This document shows, one piece after another, positions 44,614-55,365 of a stretch of 64,000 nucleotides of DNA. The notes under the pieces are model-generated. The model was given only the letters and a program-made list of their open reading frames with translations. It did no database searches and was not told the origin of the DNA. Positions within the stretch are counted from its first letter, which is position 1. Every line of letters starts with the position of its first letter. This DNA comes from Luidia sarsii (taxonomy: Eukaryota > Echinodermata > Asteroidea > Paxillosida > Luidiidae), in assembly GCA_949987565.1 (NCBI GenBank), contig OX465110.1, forward strand, positions 1,212,233-1,276,232, read 5' to 3'. The translations under genes were made by a program, and so were the position numbers.

Positions 44614-47600
44614 CTGAAAGGAACCACAGAGAAAAAACACACAAAAATAAGCAAACTGCTCGAAAACCGACTTAAATGAGTAAAACTGATTATCTAAAAA
44701 AAAGGAGAGAACCAGAGCTGGGTTTCATGAAGCCTAACGATGCGTCGTAACTCCACGTATGAATGATAGCCCATTGTTAATTGTAAGAGGTTGTATGTTC
44801 TCTGTGTATTGCTCATCGTCCTGCGAGGCTGCGTAACAACTTCCAGCCCGGACCTCCAAATTCAGAGCGCTGCTGGTGTTCTTGTTATGCGCTGGGCCAC
44901 GATGAAGGACACACTCACCTTTTGACCACAATTGCTTACCATAATCAGGTCTAGGTTTCTTTGCGTCACAATCTATGGCGTGTGTGAATGCGAGCAAATG
45001 CCACCCCACTTTTGAATCACGATTATCTGCACAGTGTGAACAGCCCTCATAAGAGGGGATTCACAAGGGTACAACTTCAATCATTCTTTGAGAGCCAACT
45101 CACAAATTCTCCTTCTCCCGCACCAAAGTCTAGCCACATGAGCCGCTTGCCGTCGTCTGATGAGTAACGCAGCTTCTCGTACGGGTAGACCCAGTAGGTT
45201 TCGTTTTTACTACTGCTGTTCTGGCCCTCTGGTGAGCTGCTGGTAAGCGTGAATCCATTCTCATAGTGGATGGTGAGTTTGGTGTCTTTGCCCTGCCATG
45301 TTGCCGCTAAAAAAAAAAAAGACAAATTGAAAATTTAAAAATTGAAAAATTGAAAAACTGAAAAATTTAAAAACTGATTTTTTTTTTGATTTTTTTATTT
45401 GAAACATTGAAAAAAAAAAAAAAAAATCAATAATATAAAAATTGAATAAAAGAAAAATGAAAAAATAATAATTGAAAAACAAAAGGATTTAAAGGTTCTT
45501 CAAGGACCTTAACAAATCCAAATAAAGATTTTCTTTTATTTGCTTAGATTTAAAAAAAATCATTACCGGGTATATAGAAAATGAAAATTAAGTTTGTACT
45601 AAAATTTACAAATTCCTCTTTCACCTCTGATAAGACTTTAAAGCTGGCATGGTGGAATCACAATGTGGAAAGTTTGTAGCGGCACAATGTCACTAAGCAT
45701 CTCTGTTGAGAATAAGTAAGGCTCAGAGAAGAGCCGGCAACTCAACGTTTCAGACAGTGTGAGCTCTGCCCATCGCCAGGAATCTGAAACACAAACCCTT
45801 CTCAAAAGAGAAGACTCAAACAGTATCCCTGCAAAAACTTGTCCACATTGCGAGTCCACCATGCAAACCTTCCAAGTCTTATTATCAGACTCAGGGGGAA
45901 AAAGGCTCCGTATTCACGGGTGTCGAGGATTCTGCCAGCTTTCCAGATTCCTCCGAGACTGGTCTAGATCCGGGAGCACTCACGGCAGACTATTTCCTTG
46001 ACCAGCACCGCGGCATTGTGGGAACCCTGGACCAGGTATCTCGTCCACGCTCCCAGGTCTCGTCTGGTGTCCACCCTGAAGAGATGAGCCTCGATGCCGT
46101 TGCGAGTGCCCGTCCGAGTGCCGAAGGTAAGCTCCACTTGATGGCGAGGTCCTAGACCCTTGGGGCTTCCTGAGTATAAAAGTCTGTCCGCACAAGAAAC
46201 AAAGAAACACTCGAGAATTTAAATCAAAGGAAAGGAAAACCGACGTGGAATTTTAAAAAAGAATTTATTATGAGGGAGAGAAGTCTTTCAAGGGTCTAAA
46301 CGTCAGGTCCCCAAAATGGTTGAGAATTTTCCTTTGTTTGTTTGGTTGAGAATTTGATCACAGAAAAAGAAAACTTGGCTGGTTTGGTCTTTGAAGCCGA
46401 GACATCTGGGTTAATGCACCAGCGCTCTAATCAATAGAGAATATCCAGCCCTTAGGTGGGTGGCCTTCCCTAATAGTCAACTAGTACTTTGCTGGGGATA
46501 GGGGCGCCAGTCAGAAGCATTTAACCATTAACTGCCGTATATCTCTAGGGATCACACCCCCACTTTCATTCAGATGCAAAAAAACACCAAATAAAAAAAA
46601 TAAAATGAAATTCCTATCAGTAATTTAAAAAATGCTTTGGAATGGCCTCAGATATATAAGATTAAGAGGGCCTGATGTTTTGATCAGCATTGAAACATCA
46701 AATCCCTTAACTATTAATGTGTTTTTTTAAACAAATTGAAAAGGATCAAACAAAAATGCAAATATTCTACACTGTGTAAGGAGCTTCATACATAAACCTC
46801 CCAATAACCATTTCCTTCAGCTGAAAAATAAAATATTCTGCAAAATGAATGAAAAAGTCACATCACAATCTTCACCAGTCAGTCATTGGTATTTTTTTTC
46901 CATGTATGTGCTTCCTCAGCCAAGTGCAAAGAGAAAATAAACATGGGAACCTAAAAGCATGTCAACCTTAAAGGTCAGAAATTCTATCACAGAGGTCTCC
47001 AAGACATGTGCTTTCAAACCAACAAGACACTTCCTGAGACAAACAAGGACCCGTCCAAGACGTGACAGGAACAAACAGGTGCCGGCAAGAAGTCCAACAA
47101 ATGGCTCATTTTCTACTTCTTCTTCTTTTTTATTCTTTTTTTTTGCCACTTCTGGATTTTTTTGGCTGTCTGATTTGTTGCCATGAGGACGGAAATGTAG
47201 TCCCAATAAATGCGGTCTAAATTACAGAGAAAGGGGGGATGGAGGGAGGGAGGGAGGGAGGGAGGGAGGGAGGGAGAGAGAGAGGGGGAGGGAGAGAGGA
47301 AGAGAGAGAGGGAGGGGGACGGGGTGATTTGAGAGACCCGAATCAATAACTCACAGGTGTTTTGAAGAGTATTGTGGAAGGATGAGTTACAGAAATAACC
47401 TTGCTTTTTGAATCGCTCCATGCATGTGAATAGGGGGAGTTTCGATACTTGTGTCAATGAGGCACGGTGTGCAAATGAAACTAATCAGTTATTCAAAATG
47501 CCCCATTGAGAATCCATCTCCTTCCAAATGTGCGGAGGAACAATGCTGATAGATGCGGGGGTTGCATGAATAGGGCACATGGGATTCTTTTTTTCCTGTC

Positions 47601-50600
47601 AAAACAGGATTGTCTCTTTTCCAGATAAACTTCGGCCTGACGGACATGGCTAGAGGCTGAGCCGTGAAAAGGTTACCCAAATGTCAGCCCTCTTCACGCC
47701 AAGTGTCAACACCAATCACGAGAGCTTAGGCCACACGTACAGACTCCGTTATTGTATTCCAGTTTGGACGGAGAGGAGGACTTTCGCTCCCTAAAACAGA
47801 GCATCATCCAACAGAATGCGTCAACAGAATGCTTCAAGCATCATCCAGATTGTGGCGTATGAGGAGGTGGTAGAATTCCTATTCAGAATGGGTTGAGATG
47901 GGAACTACAAGTATCTTTCAAATCCCATCCGAGCTGCCTGAATGTTTTTCATCAGGCATCAAGCAAAGCACTGAGCACTCAGTGTTACTGTTTGTCACAT
48001 CGTGCAGGGCAAACCCTCTTTGAATTACGTTCTCCTCGACGCAAACATCACGTTATATCTATGAAGCCTCTTTCTCTGAAACAGAACATCAACCGATTCA
48101 CGGAACGCAGCTCTTTAAGCGCCACCCCGGCTGTTGACTTGTCTGCACAGGGAGACGGTGGAACTCCCACATTGAAATGCTTCCAGGCCAATAAAATCTT
48201 ATCATGTTCTGCGGTTTCCGCCCTCGCCGTATCCTAATTAAATCCCTCCAAATTGGGCAGCGCAACGGCGCCTGGTTCACAAACGTGACAGATGGGCTAC
48301 GAGTGGTGTCAGGGCGCTAAGCTGATGGTCAAGTTTCTCTCTCTTTCTTTGCTGTTGGTGAAATCTCATAATGAAATTTAGCTCGGAAGTTTCCAATAAA
48401 AACCTGTTTTTATCGCCCTTGCTAAAAGGTGGGTTTGGCTTAGTTACTGTTTCTGGTTTGGTTGTATCTTCACAGATAACACATTATCACCCATGCAGGA
48501 CCTTTCTCAGACACAGAAGCGACCTGTTTCCCGATTGAAAAGAGTTTCGAAAATTGGGTCACTAAAAAAAAATTCTGCATGGCAGCCATGGGCATTGATA
48601 GTGGCCCTGTGAAGTGATTCCGAAATCAAACGCGGTTGTAGTATTTGGAAGGTTCTGGTAGGTTAGAGTCAATAAAAGAAGGTGGTTTTATGGACTGCCT
48701 GCCAGAGGGAAAGACAACCACCTCTCCCATCGATGACTGGAGAGTGTACGTGCAATATCATAACATCTTTGAGGAGCTAGGGGGCTTGTGTAACATCCCA
48801 GCTCTCCTTCATTCAGTCAGCGACGAAGGCTAGAACTTAATGCACCTCTCTCCTCTATCAGCCACGACGAGAAATAATGCGGCAGTCCGCTGGCCCTTAG
48901 CCCTGCCCTTCCATCTCCCCTTTCCCCTCCCTCACAACTTCCCCTCCATCTCCCACTCCCCTTCTGTCTCCCTGTCCCATTCCATCTCCCCCTCTCCCTT
49001 TATCTCCCCTCCCCCTCCCCCTCTCTCTCCACCTCCCCTTCTGTCTTCCTGTCCCATTCCATCTCCCTCTCCCCCTTCATCTCCCTTCCCCCTCCCCCTC
49101 TCTCTCCACCTCCCCTTCTGTCTCCCCGTCCCATTCCATCTCCCCTTCCCCCTCTGTCTCCTCCTCTGTCTCCCCCTCTGTCTCCCCCTCCCCCACACCG
49201 GAGCAGGAAGACCCACGACAGTCCCTCCGTTGCCGCGCTAATGAAAAATGCACTTTCATTTCATTTCACGGGGGCTGGTGGGCAGATGTGGAGAGCATAT
49301 ATATATCCACATGATCCACCAATGAAGAGGCATGTGCTCGGAAATCCGACATAAAGCACAAGCCTGAATTTATGAAAAAAATCCATCTAATGCAAAAAAA
49401 ATCTCCAAACATTTATGAAGCCGGATTTTCCGATCGTAGCAGGACCTGCAAAGGCAGGGCAGGAAAATTGTTAAACATGCGAGTGCATTATGTAAAAGAT
49501 AATATTCCAAGGAATATCCAAATTGTTAAACCAAAAATTAATACAAATGTTGACAAATTCAAATATAACTTATAGGTCCCAATATCAAGTCTCCTTTAAG
49601 TTTTCCTTTACTTTTTCATAAACTGATGAAAAAACTATACCTCCTACCCTTACTCCACCACAATCTGCTGACAATATCTTGCAAATTTTCTGAGTAATTT
49701 TTGTTTTGAATTCAAATTTTCAAAAGAGCAAATAAAAATGTATGCAAATCTTCACTACAATCCTCCTTTGAAATAGGGGGGGGGGGGGTTTAGACAGAGT
49801 ACAGAGTATTATTTTAATCTGTCAGATCCCGCCAAATGCCAGCTGAGGTTGTCTCGTTCAAACCGTGCCGTCTCCCTCGACGGTCGTAGGGTCTTCCCAA
49901 CCCCACGCCGCGTGTACACAGCCCACGCACGAACAGACTGCATACTGGGACTACCGTTTGTGCACACGTACGTGCCTAGCAATTACAACACTACCCCCAC
50001 CCCCTTTTGCCTGGCCCACCTGTATTCATGACAGAAAGGTTGTCACCTGCCTGTGTCGGCTCGGGGAGTTGAGGGAGGGGGTGGGGGGAGTGAGTGAGGC
50101 GGCGACCTCGTTAAGGATTACCTTGTGGCCAGAAGGCCATGGACAAGGAACGCCTTGCCCCATTCTTCCCTGGTGAAGGGCACGCTGTCGTACATCAAGA
50201 TGTCTTTGTCCGTGATGGCAACAAAGACTGGCTTCCAGGCTGAACCACCGGACTCGGTGTTCGTCTACAAATTGAAAGAAAAAATACACAAATACTACCA
50301 ACTCCTAGATACCATCATATTTGACATCACCTTGTAAAAGGTGAATCATGAGAGGTACAAGTAGGCCTAGTGGTTTGTTTACTCACTTCTCTGTTTGACA
50401 AACATCGAGGACTTGAATGTTTGGATCCTAGCAGGACCTTTCTCAATGGCCGAGACCGCCTCTGAGAAAGATCCCGTTCAACGGACCCTCATTTTTTTCT
50501 CAGATTCTAGCAGAAAGGTGAGGAATCACCTTTTTTTCAAACAGCAATTCTGACCACGTAAAGATAGGCAGTAAAGAAGCTAGCTACACAGTCATACTGT

Positions 50601-52154
50601 ATCTAGGCAAGAAGCATGCTAACATCGATTCCTTAGAAGAAAAAAACACAAAGCTGTGAGGGCGCAATACTGAAGCCATTTTTTTTCTAAATGAGGCAAA
50701 ACTTCCTCCAAATGAGCCAATCATAATGTCTATTTCTTAAAACCTTTGTGAAAGGGTAAAATGGCAGGTCCTATGAAGTTACATGTTTTATAAAATGCAT
50801 CAGTAAGTACATGTACATTTATATGCATCCCGTAGAAATGCATCAATGTTTTGTGTCTGGACTGTATCCACGCAGCGCCCTCACTGAACTCTGTCATTTC
50901 ATTTTGGAGGCATTTTAAAGCAGACTATGAATCTAAATTGCTATGAATATTCATACTAACTAAATACAGACAAAGGAGTAGGACACGGATATCCTGGTAG
51001 TATCAGGCCATTTCACATCGAGCCCAAGCCCAAGCCCAAGCCTAAACCCGAGCTCAAACACAAACCGAAGCCTGTGCCTAAGCATAAACTCAAACCCAAG
51101 CCCCAAGTCAGAGCCCAAGCCCGAGCCCGAGCCCAAACCCAAGCCCCAAGTCAGAGCCTGAGCCCAAGCCTGAGCCCAAGCCTGAGCCCAAGCCTGAGCC
51201 CAAGCCTGAGCCCAAGCCTGAGCCCAAGCCTGAGCCCAAGCCTGAGCCCAACCCTGAGCCCAAGCCTGAGCCCAAGCCTGAGCCCAAGCCTGAGCCCAAG
51301 CCCAACCCTGAGCCCAAGCCTGAGCCCAACCCTGAGCCCAACCCTGAGCCCAAGCCTGAGCCCAACCCAGAGCCCAACCCTGAGCCCAACCCTGAGCCCA
51401 AGCCTGAGCCCAAGCCTGAGCCCAAGCCTGAGCCCCAGCCTGAGCCCGAGCCCGAGCCCGAGCCCGAGCCCAAGCCCGAGCCCAAGGCCGAGCCCAAGGC
51501 CGAGCCCAAGGCCGAGCCCAAGGCCGAGCCCAAGGCCGAGCCCAAGGCCGAGCCCAAGGCTGAGCCCAAGGCTGAGCCCAAGCCCGAGCCCAAGCCCAAG
51601 CCCAAGCCTGAGCCTCTCCTTTGAGCAAACCACGCATGAGATGTGAAACAGCCTGACACCAATCAACTGCTGGGTGCTAAGGGTGCCGAACAAACAACGA
51701 AGAAGAAGAAAGGTGAGGTGCCAATTTACCAGTTCCTTTACCAGTACCTGCTCGCAGATCCAGCCCATATGCTTAATCTCCCTGCTGCCAGGCGTGGCCC
51801 TCAGAATGTCGTTGGCCTCGGCAATGGCCTGGATGGTCAGCAGGGAGACGTTGGCCTGCAGCGCACTGAACCACTCGCTGGCGCTGGTGGCGTCCTTGCA
51901 GCGCAGCACGCACGAGCTCCGGCCATCGGGCGAGTGCAGCTCGATCGTCCGCCGCTCGGGGTCGTTGACGGTCAGGTTGGAGGTCACGTAGCAGAGCTTG
52001 AGCGGGATGGTGCGGACCTCGGTGAAGTTGTTGCGGGTGGCGCGGGGATTGCCGCCGGGCTCCTTGACGACGTAGGGCGAGGGGGAGTCCCAGCCTACCT
52101 CACCGATTACGGTGCTCCGTCGGAAGTACGGCGTGACCTCCCTCAGGTATTTCA
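44521..52154 (-). CDS. SNTB1-like: Alpha/beta-type syntrophin, C-terminal part (5 coding exons)
   Basis: Syntrophins are membrane-associated adaptors of the dystrophin complex, with layout PH1a-PDZ-PH1b-PH2-SU. I joined minus-strand exons 51748-52154, 50122-50264, 45984-46183, 45104-45306 and 44521-44613 (1046 nt). All sites are GT-AG and the frame runs to TGA, giving 347 residues here. The first exon is PH1b ([33 protein letters not shown]). PH2 spans exons 2-3 ([38 protein letters not shown]). The SU domain spans exons 4-5 ([46 protein letters not shown]). Strong similarity to vertebrate alpha- and beta-syntrophins; gamma types are less likely. The paralogue cannot be assigned. PH1a and PDZ were not found upstream in the window. 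Confidence 0.95.
44614..45103 (-). other. Syntrophin last intron
   Basis: Contains dispersed repeat A copy 2 (44713-44840). Otherwise unique sequence. Confidence 0.6.
44713..44840. repeat. Dispersed repeat A copy 2
   Basis: GGGTTTCATGAAGCCTAACG, GATGCGTCGTAACTC and GTGTATTGCTCATCGTCCTG align in order with 35055-35170. Ends are not clear. Confidence 0.55.
45104..45306 (-). CDS. SNTB1-like: Syntrophin exon (syntrophin-unique domain)
   Basis: It encodes [19 protein letters not shown], a Ser-rich insertion, [14 protein letters not shown] and [10 protein letters not shown]. The Ser/Asn-rich insert (about 15 residues) between the two conserved blocks is longer than in most vertebrate syntrophins. 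The donor is GTGAGT. Confidence 0.95.
45307..45983 (-). other. Syntrophin intron with A-rich and foldback sequence
   Basis: 45307-45500 is an A/T-only low-complexity tract. 45632-45880 is a foldback element. No exon is seen. Confidence 0.65.
45632..45880. repeat. Foldback element, GGTTTGCATGGTGGA family
   Basis: The arm AAGACTTTAAAGCTGGCATG (to 45670) and inverted arm at 45841-45880 (complement AAGACTTGGAAGGTTTGCAT) match at most positions. Related to 33793-33924 and 35585-35660. Confidence 0.7.
45984..46183 (-). CDS. SNTB1-like: Syntrophin exon (PH2 second half)
   Basis: The acceptor GGACAG completes Arg. It contains [28 protein letters not shown] and [20 protein letters not shown]. It ends KEIVC plus 1 nt before GTGAGT. 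Confidence 0.95.
46385..46575 (-). mobile_element. tRNA-derived SINE copy with long 5' head (syntrophin intron)
   Basis: The minus strand reads GTGATCCCTAGAGATATACG, GGCGCCCCTATCCCC, GGGAAGGCCACCCACCTAAG, then GGGCTGGATATTCTC with a degenerate B box. It gives the fullest view of the head upstream of the tRNA part. Confidence 0.7.
47226..47322. repeat. (GGGA)n purine tract
   Basis: GGAGGGAGGGAGGGAGGGAG continuing into GAGAGAGGG-type repeats. Confidence 0.9.
47951..48068. repeat. Dispersed repeat B copy 1
   Basis: GCAAAGCACTGAGCA, TTGAATTACGTTCTC and AAACATCACGTTATA recur in order at 58237-58360 with moderate divergence and similar spacing. The open frame across it is probably not coding. Confidence 0.6.
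48906..49193. repeat. Pyrimidine tract with internal repeats
   Basis: CT-rich sequence with the unit TCTGTCTYCCYGTCCCATTC repeated near 48965, 49041 and 49118, about 76 bp apart. Confidence 0.8.
50122..50264 (-). CDS. SNTB1-like: Syntrophin exon (PH2 first half)
   Basis: The acceptor TTTGTAG precedes [19 protein letters not shown], with [17 protein letters not shown] the conserved PH2 strand. It ends LLAT plus 2 nt before GTAATC. Confidence 0.95.
50265..51747 (-). other. Syntrophin intron holding the 12-bp array
   Basis: Contains a hairpin-SINE remnant near 50408-50490 and the GAGCCCAAGCCT array at 51019-51615. The donor is GTACTG at 51747. Confidence 0.7.
51019..51615. repeat. 12-bp/6-bp minisatellite (GAGCCCAAGCCT)n
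   Basis: About 600 bp of GAGCCCAAGCCT with CCC, GCC and AAC variants. Base composition leaves several frames open on both strands (Ser-Leu-Ser-Pro, Ala-Gln-Ala-Trp and Gly-Leu-Gly-Ser repeats), so the long open frames here are not genes. It begins 133 bp from the 5' end of the intron on the minus strand. Confidence 0.95.
51748..52154 (-). CDS. SNTB1-like: Syntrophin exon (PH1 second half)
   Basis: Starts after CCGACAG with 2 nt completing a Val-type codon, then [10 protein letters not shown]; ends ICEQ before GTACTG in phase 0. Length 407 nt. It is unusually GC- and CpG-rich for the window. The reading frame stays open past the donor into the 12-bp repeat array. Confidence 0.95.
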
Positions 52155-52239
52155 CTGTCGGGGGAAAAACAGAAACAGCAATTGAAACAAAGGACAAACA
52201 AACTAGCAACAATTTGACGTAAATGGCAACTTAGACAAT

Positions 52240-52328
52240 TCGACTGGACCAGGACTTGAACATGAGACCTCTGCCTTAATCTACCGGTACCGGTCCTCTT
52301 ACCACCTGAGCTCACCAGCCCTCACATG
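52240..52328 (-). mobile_element. tRNA-derived SINE copy (tRNA part only)
   Basis: The minus strand reads GGGCTGGTGAGCTCAGGTGG, TAAGAGGACCGG, then GAGGTCTCATGTTCAAGTCC and TGGTCC. The A box, B box and acceptor are recognisable. Confidence 0.7.
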
Positions 52329-52454
52329 TGGGCCCTCACAAAAAGACACCTCACTTAATGATTGTGTATCTTTCAGAAATACAGGGTACGCGTAGCAATG
52401 GTTAAATTCATCGGAAATATTCATGAACACACACTCCAATATCTGCGACACTGT

Positions 52455-52797
52455 CCTCTGACTGATTGATTGATTGATTGATTGTCCTCTTATTGATAGA
52501 TTGATTGATTGTCCTCTGACTGATTGATTGATTGATTGTCCTCTGACTGATTGATAGATTGATTGATTGTCCTCTGACTGATTGATAGATTGATTGATTG
52601 TCCTCTGACTGATTGATAGATTGATTGATTGATTGATTGATAGATTGATTGATTGATTGATTGATTGATTGTCCTCTTATTGATTGATTGATTGTCCTCT
52701 GACTGATTGATAGATTGATTGATTGTCCTCTGACTGATTGATAGATTGATTGATTGATTGATAGATTGATTGATTGATTGATTGATTATCCTCTGAC
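52455..52797. repeat. (TTGA)n array with TCCTCTGAC spacers
   Basis: TTGATTGATTGAT runs interrupted about every 30-50 bp by GTCCTCTGACTGA or GTCCTCTTATTGA. Encodes Ile-Asn-Gln-Ser repeats on the minus strand; not a gene. Confidence 0.95.
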
Positions 52798-52868
52798 ATA
52801 TCAATCCTAGCGGGACTTTGGTAAGGTCCTGCTGAGATCAAACCATAAGGCCCTCTAAATATTTGAGA
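52793..52868. mobile_element. Hairpin-SINE family fragment next to TTGA array
   Basis: ATCAATCCTAGCGGGAC followed by GGTAAGGTCCTGCTGAGATC and AAGGCCCTCTAAAT: both arms, shortened. Confidence 0.55.
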
Positions 52869-53634
52869 CATACTGAGGGGGGTATGATTTTGGTCATATC
52901 AGCTAGTACACAGTTCAGAATTTCAGAGATTTTAGATCATTTTTCTGATATCCAATCAAATGATACATATTGTACACTATCTATTGTTTCTCAAAATGCG
53001 ATGGACGGCTCATTGTACATGTACATGTGTACGTCAGACCTTATATAGCGCCCTCATGCCGTTCCCATCATCCTGTCCTGGACTGATCCTAAGAAATGGT
53101 GAAACCTCCCTCACTGTATTCCAGCAACCTCATGAATATGCAACATGCAGCTACAATCAGGTTAAAGTGGGTGGCCGATCTCTGCCAACCATCCTGCCCC
53201 CAAATCCTTGTCTGATGAGAGGAGAGGGGGTGGGAGTGGGTGGGTGTAGGGTGTAGGGGGTTGGGTGGTCCTGTTTCTATTAAGCCCAGAGGGGTAGAGG
53301 GGGCGTTGGAAGTAAGAATGGATCAACCTGCTAGATGCCACAAGCCACCACACTACCCAAGATGCAGCCTCCATCCCTGTACCTCACATAACCCCTCCAC
53401 CCCTTCCACCTCATTACACAAGACCAATGCTCAGACCAGAATGGCATGGATGCAGGGCTCTAGGATTAGCACATCCTTCTCAACTGAAAGGGCTGGTCAC
53501 ATAATTAGCAGCAGAGTGAAAAAGAGTAATGAGCATAAAACAAGATGCTAACATGTAGACTCCATACAGTGGTTGTATTAGAATACTGTATACACACTGT
53601 ATGTTCTAGAAATCCATGATTTTAACATGGGCTC

Positions 53635-54780
53635 TAGTAAATGTACAATGTACATTGTACCGTACATGTACATGTACATGTACATTCGGGGCAAATAATT
53701 TGTATTACCCGCACATGTACAAACACACATGTTCATGTACATGTACATTGTACATACATGCAAGTTGTACAAATAAACGTATACTGCACATGTATTAGTA
53801 AAAGTACATGTGCATGTGTACATGCATTACAGATGTTTTGTATCGTAATGAAAGCCATACATGTATATTATAGTACATTTACATACATGTACATAGTGAC
53901 TGTACATTTACACTTTACATAAATGTACAATAACATCTCAGATGTAAAGACAGCGCAGACCAACAACTGCCTCATTAGATGCTATGCAACATATAGTACA
54001 TAACTAGTGTAGCTACATTGTGTACATGTATGTACAGTACATTACTACATATTTGCATTTTTAAATACAGTTTATTTGTACAACTGTACATGCGCATGAT
54101 GTGGCTAGTGGTCAATGTAAACATTTCAGCAAGTGAGCTACTGTACAGTGTACATGTATCAAAGATAACATGATACTGTACATGTGTAGATTGAGCAAGA
54201 AATTTGACAAATCAAGTCTATGAATAAGTAATGTCATGCACACGTACATTATGACTGATGTACATGTATATGAACTATGAAGGAGATTTTGTTTTGCGAC
54301 AATGTAATATTGGTGAGAAAAATGCTAAGACATCTCACTTTCACTTTAGTTTCAGTAGAACATTTCAAACCACAGAAGCAATTACCAAATTTACCTTAAA
54401 ATACACGTAAATTAATCTTAGATACATCGGATACCTTTGTAATCATAGTGATGGTCTTTGTTGAAAGTGAAAATACAATTGTCCTTTGTGATCAGGAATG
54501 AGGAATTAGTATGCATTTACCTGTAAAGCACCCTGTACTGTAGGTAAATTTGTACTAAAATACACTGTATACTGGCATATGAGAAATATAAGGTACATGT
54601 ACAGTACATAATGTACATGTAATTGCACACGTACATGTACACAACTAAACATGTTTGCACAGTACAGCACATGCATGTATCGTACGTGTGCATGTGTATG
54701 CTGTACATGTACATGTGGGGTACCGTACTGTAACATACAGTACATGTATGAGAGCATGTTTGCAATTTCCATGAATGTAG
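53635..54780. repeat. ACATGT microsatellite cluster in syntrophin upstream region
   Basis: Scattered ACATGT and TGTACA runs over about 1.1 kb, similar to the FHOD intron 3 tracts. A smaller cluster lies at 59220-59560. Confidence 0.85.
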
Positions 54781-55365
54781 TCTTAATGCATGTAAACACA
54801 CTATGTCTCTGAGAGCAGTCTAATCAATATGAACCGCTTCTCTGCAATTGTCACTATTCATGGACATATACACCTATGACGTACTGCAGTGCACTATCCT
54901 CCCTGCATACACACGCACGTACATCCTACAACCTGCTCAGATCCTGTGTATGTGGTGCACGGCTCTATAGAACCTAGGCACTATCCGCATCCCCACTGCC
55001 ATGCTTTATTCTAATCACACGGTCTCCTCATATTGCCTACTACCTCTTACAGATAGTGCTTCCTCACTTTCACCACTACTGCAGCACAGTCATCGGGTAA
55101 ATTTCCTATTGGCACAGGAGCTTTGTGATTCCCTTAAACATTGCTCACAAATATCTTCAGCGATAGGTCTTTGGATGGATGAGGAGGAGGAGGAGGGTGG
55201 GATGAGGTCTGTGTAGTGAGGGGGGATTGGACGGTCCCTCGTCCTCCTCGGAAATCTCAGAACTCTGGTCGAGCACTGGGGTGTGCCGAGACCTGCTGGC
55301 GAGGATTGTACCCGCGATGGATCAATGCCATTCATGCTTGATTTCTCATCACCTGACTCATAGGC

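Larger units (their letters stand above)
46184..50121 (-). other. Syntrophin intron (3.9 kb)
   Basis: Contains a tRNA-SINE (46385-46575), a GGGA tract (47226-47322), repeat B (47951-48068), a pyrimidine tract (48906-49193), a hairpin-SINE remnant near 49430 and a G-run near 49779. No coding exon recognised. Confidence 0.65.

Noticed and set aside
50960..51662. Open frames with (GLGS)n, (AQAW)n and (SLSP)n
   Set aside because: Produced by the 12-bp repeat array on both strands; only the part over 51748-52154 is a real exon.
52490..52871. Asn-Gln-Ser-Ile repeat frames
   Set aside because: Reading of the (TTGA)n array.
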